A stretch of DNA of 42,500 nt from Sphaeroforma sirkka (lineage: Eukaryota; Opisthokonta; Ichthyosporea; Ichthyophonida), in assembly GCA_001586965.3 (NCBI GenBank), contig LUCW03000244.1:1-42500 (forward strand). The letters are read 5' to 3'. The position numbers and the translations under genes are program-made. This document shows, piece by piece, positions 42,348 to 42,500 of the stretch (position 1 is the stretch's first letter; the number at the start of each line of letters is the position of its first letter). The notes under the pieces are model-generated. The model was not told the DNA's origin. It saw only the letters and a program-made list of their open reading frames with translations, and did no database searches.

Positions 42348-42500
42348 CTATATACAGCGGATACTACGTACATCACGTTCGTATACCTATTTATAAATAG
42401 GCTGGTATTCATATGATAGACATGGGTATAGGGTTCTCTCTCTCAGTAACAGTGAACTCGTACAACTAGACGAGAAAAACCCGCACAAGTTCCGTATATC

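Overview
This window is eukaryotic nuclear DNA from an intron-rich genome crowded with satellites. All confidently modelled introns are GT-AG, and (TA)n/(CA)n microsatellites and minisatellites fill introns and spacers. TTTAGGG-like telomere motifs are scattered through it. The gene set (26S proteasome Rpn9, a sepiapterin-reductase-like SDR, an unusual Ras-like GTPase and the C-lobe of a tyrosine-kinase-like kinase) would suit a unicellular holozoan such as an ichthyosporean. That placement is an inference; no marker in the window proves it.

Layout. (1) 1-7355: a Ty3/Gypsy-type LTR retrotransposon, cut at its left end by the window edge and broken inside, with a tRNA-like sequence inserted antisense in its gag region. 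(2) About 7700-8700, minus strand: an older, more decayed pol remnant with an RNase H-like region and a following domain of the kind seen in DIRS and some Gypsy elements. (3) 8700-11600: no recognised gene, one large CA/TA microsatellite. (4) 11610-15742, minus: a complete six-exon RPN9/PSMD13 gene (381 aa). (5) 16.7-19.1 kb: a 29-bp satellite with block-wise higher-order repetition. (6) 19679-28027, plus: a sepiapterin-reductase-like gene in at least eight exons. It holds a large inverted duplication: arms 20114-21587 and 23362-24981 each carry exons 2 and 3, and exons 4 and 5 lie between them. (7) 28-31.2 kb: spacer with several minisatellites, a small hairpin and a 172-bp tandem duplication. 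(8) 31267-36479, minus: a five-exon gene for a 949-aa Ras-like GTPase with an expanded switch I region and a long Ser/Thr-rich basic tail. (9) 36.5-40.3 kb: repeat-rich spacer. (10) 40324-42347, minus: exons of a protein kinase that continues beyond the right edge.

The genes do not form a pathway. RPN9 and the SDR are divergent around the satellite, the SDR and the GTPase are convergent, and the GTPase and the kinase are in tandem. The strongest points for follow-up are the exon-bearing inverted duplication in the SDR gene, the SDR's YxxxR in place of YxxxK, the GTPase with non-canonical residues at the Ras 12/13/61 positions, and several tandem arrays whose units contain copies of a 3' splice site or exon edge.
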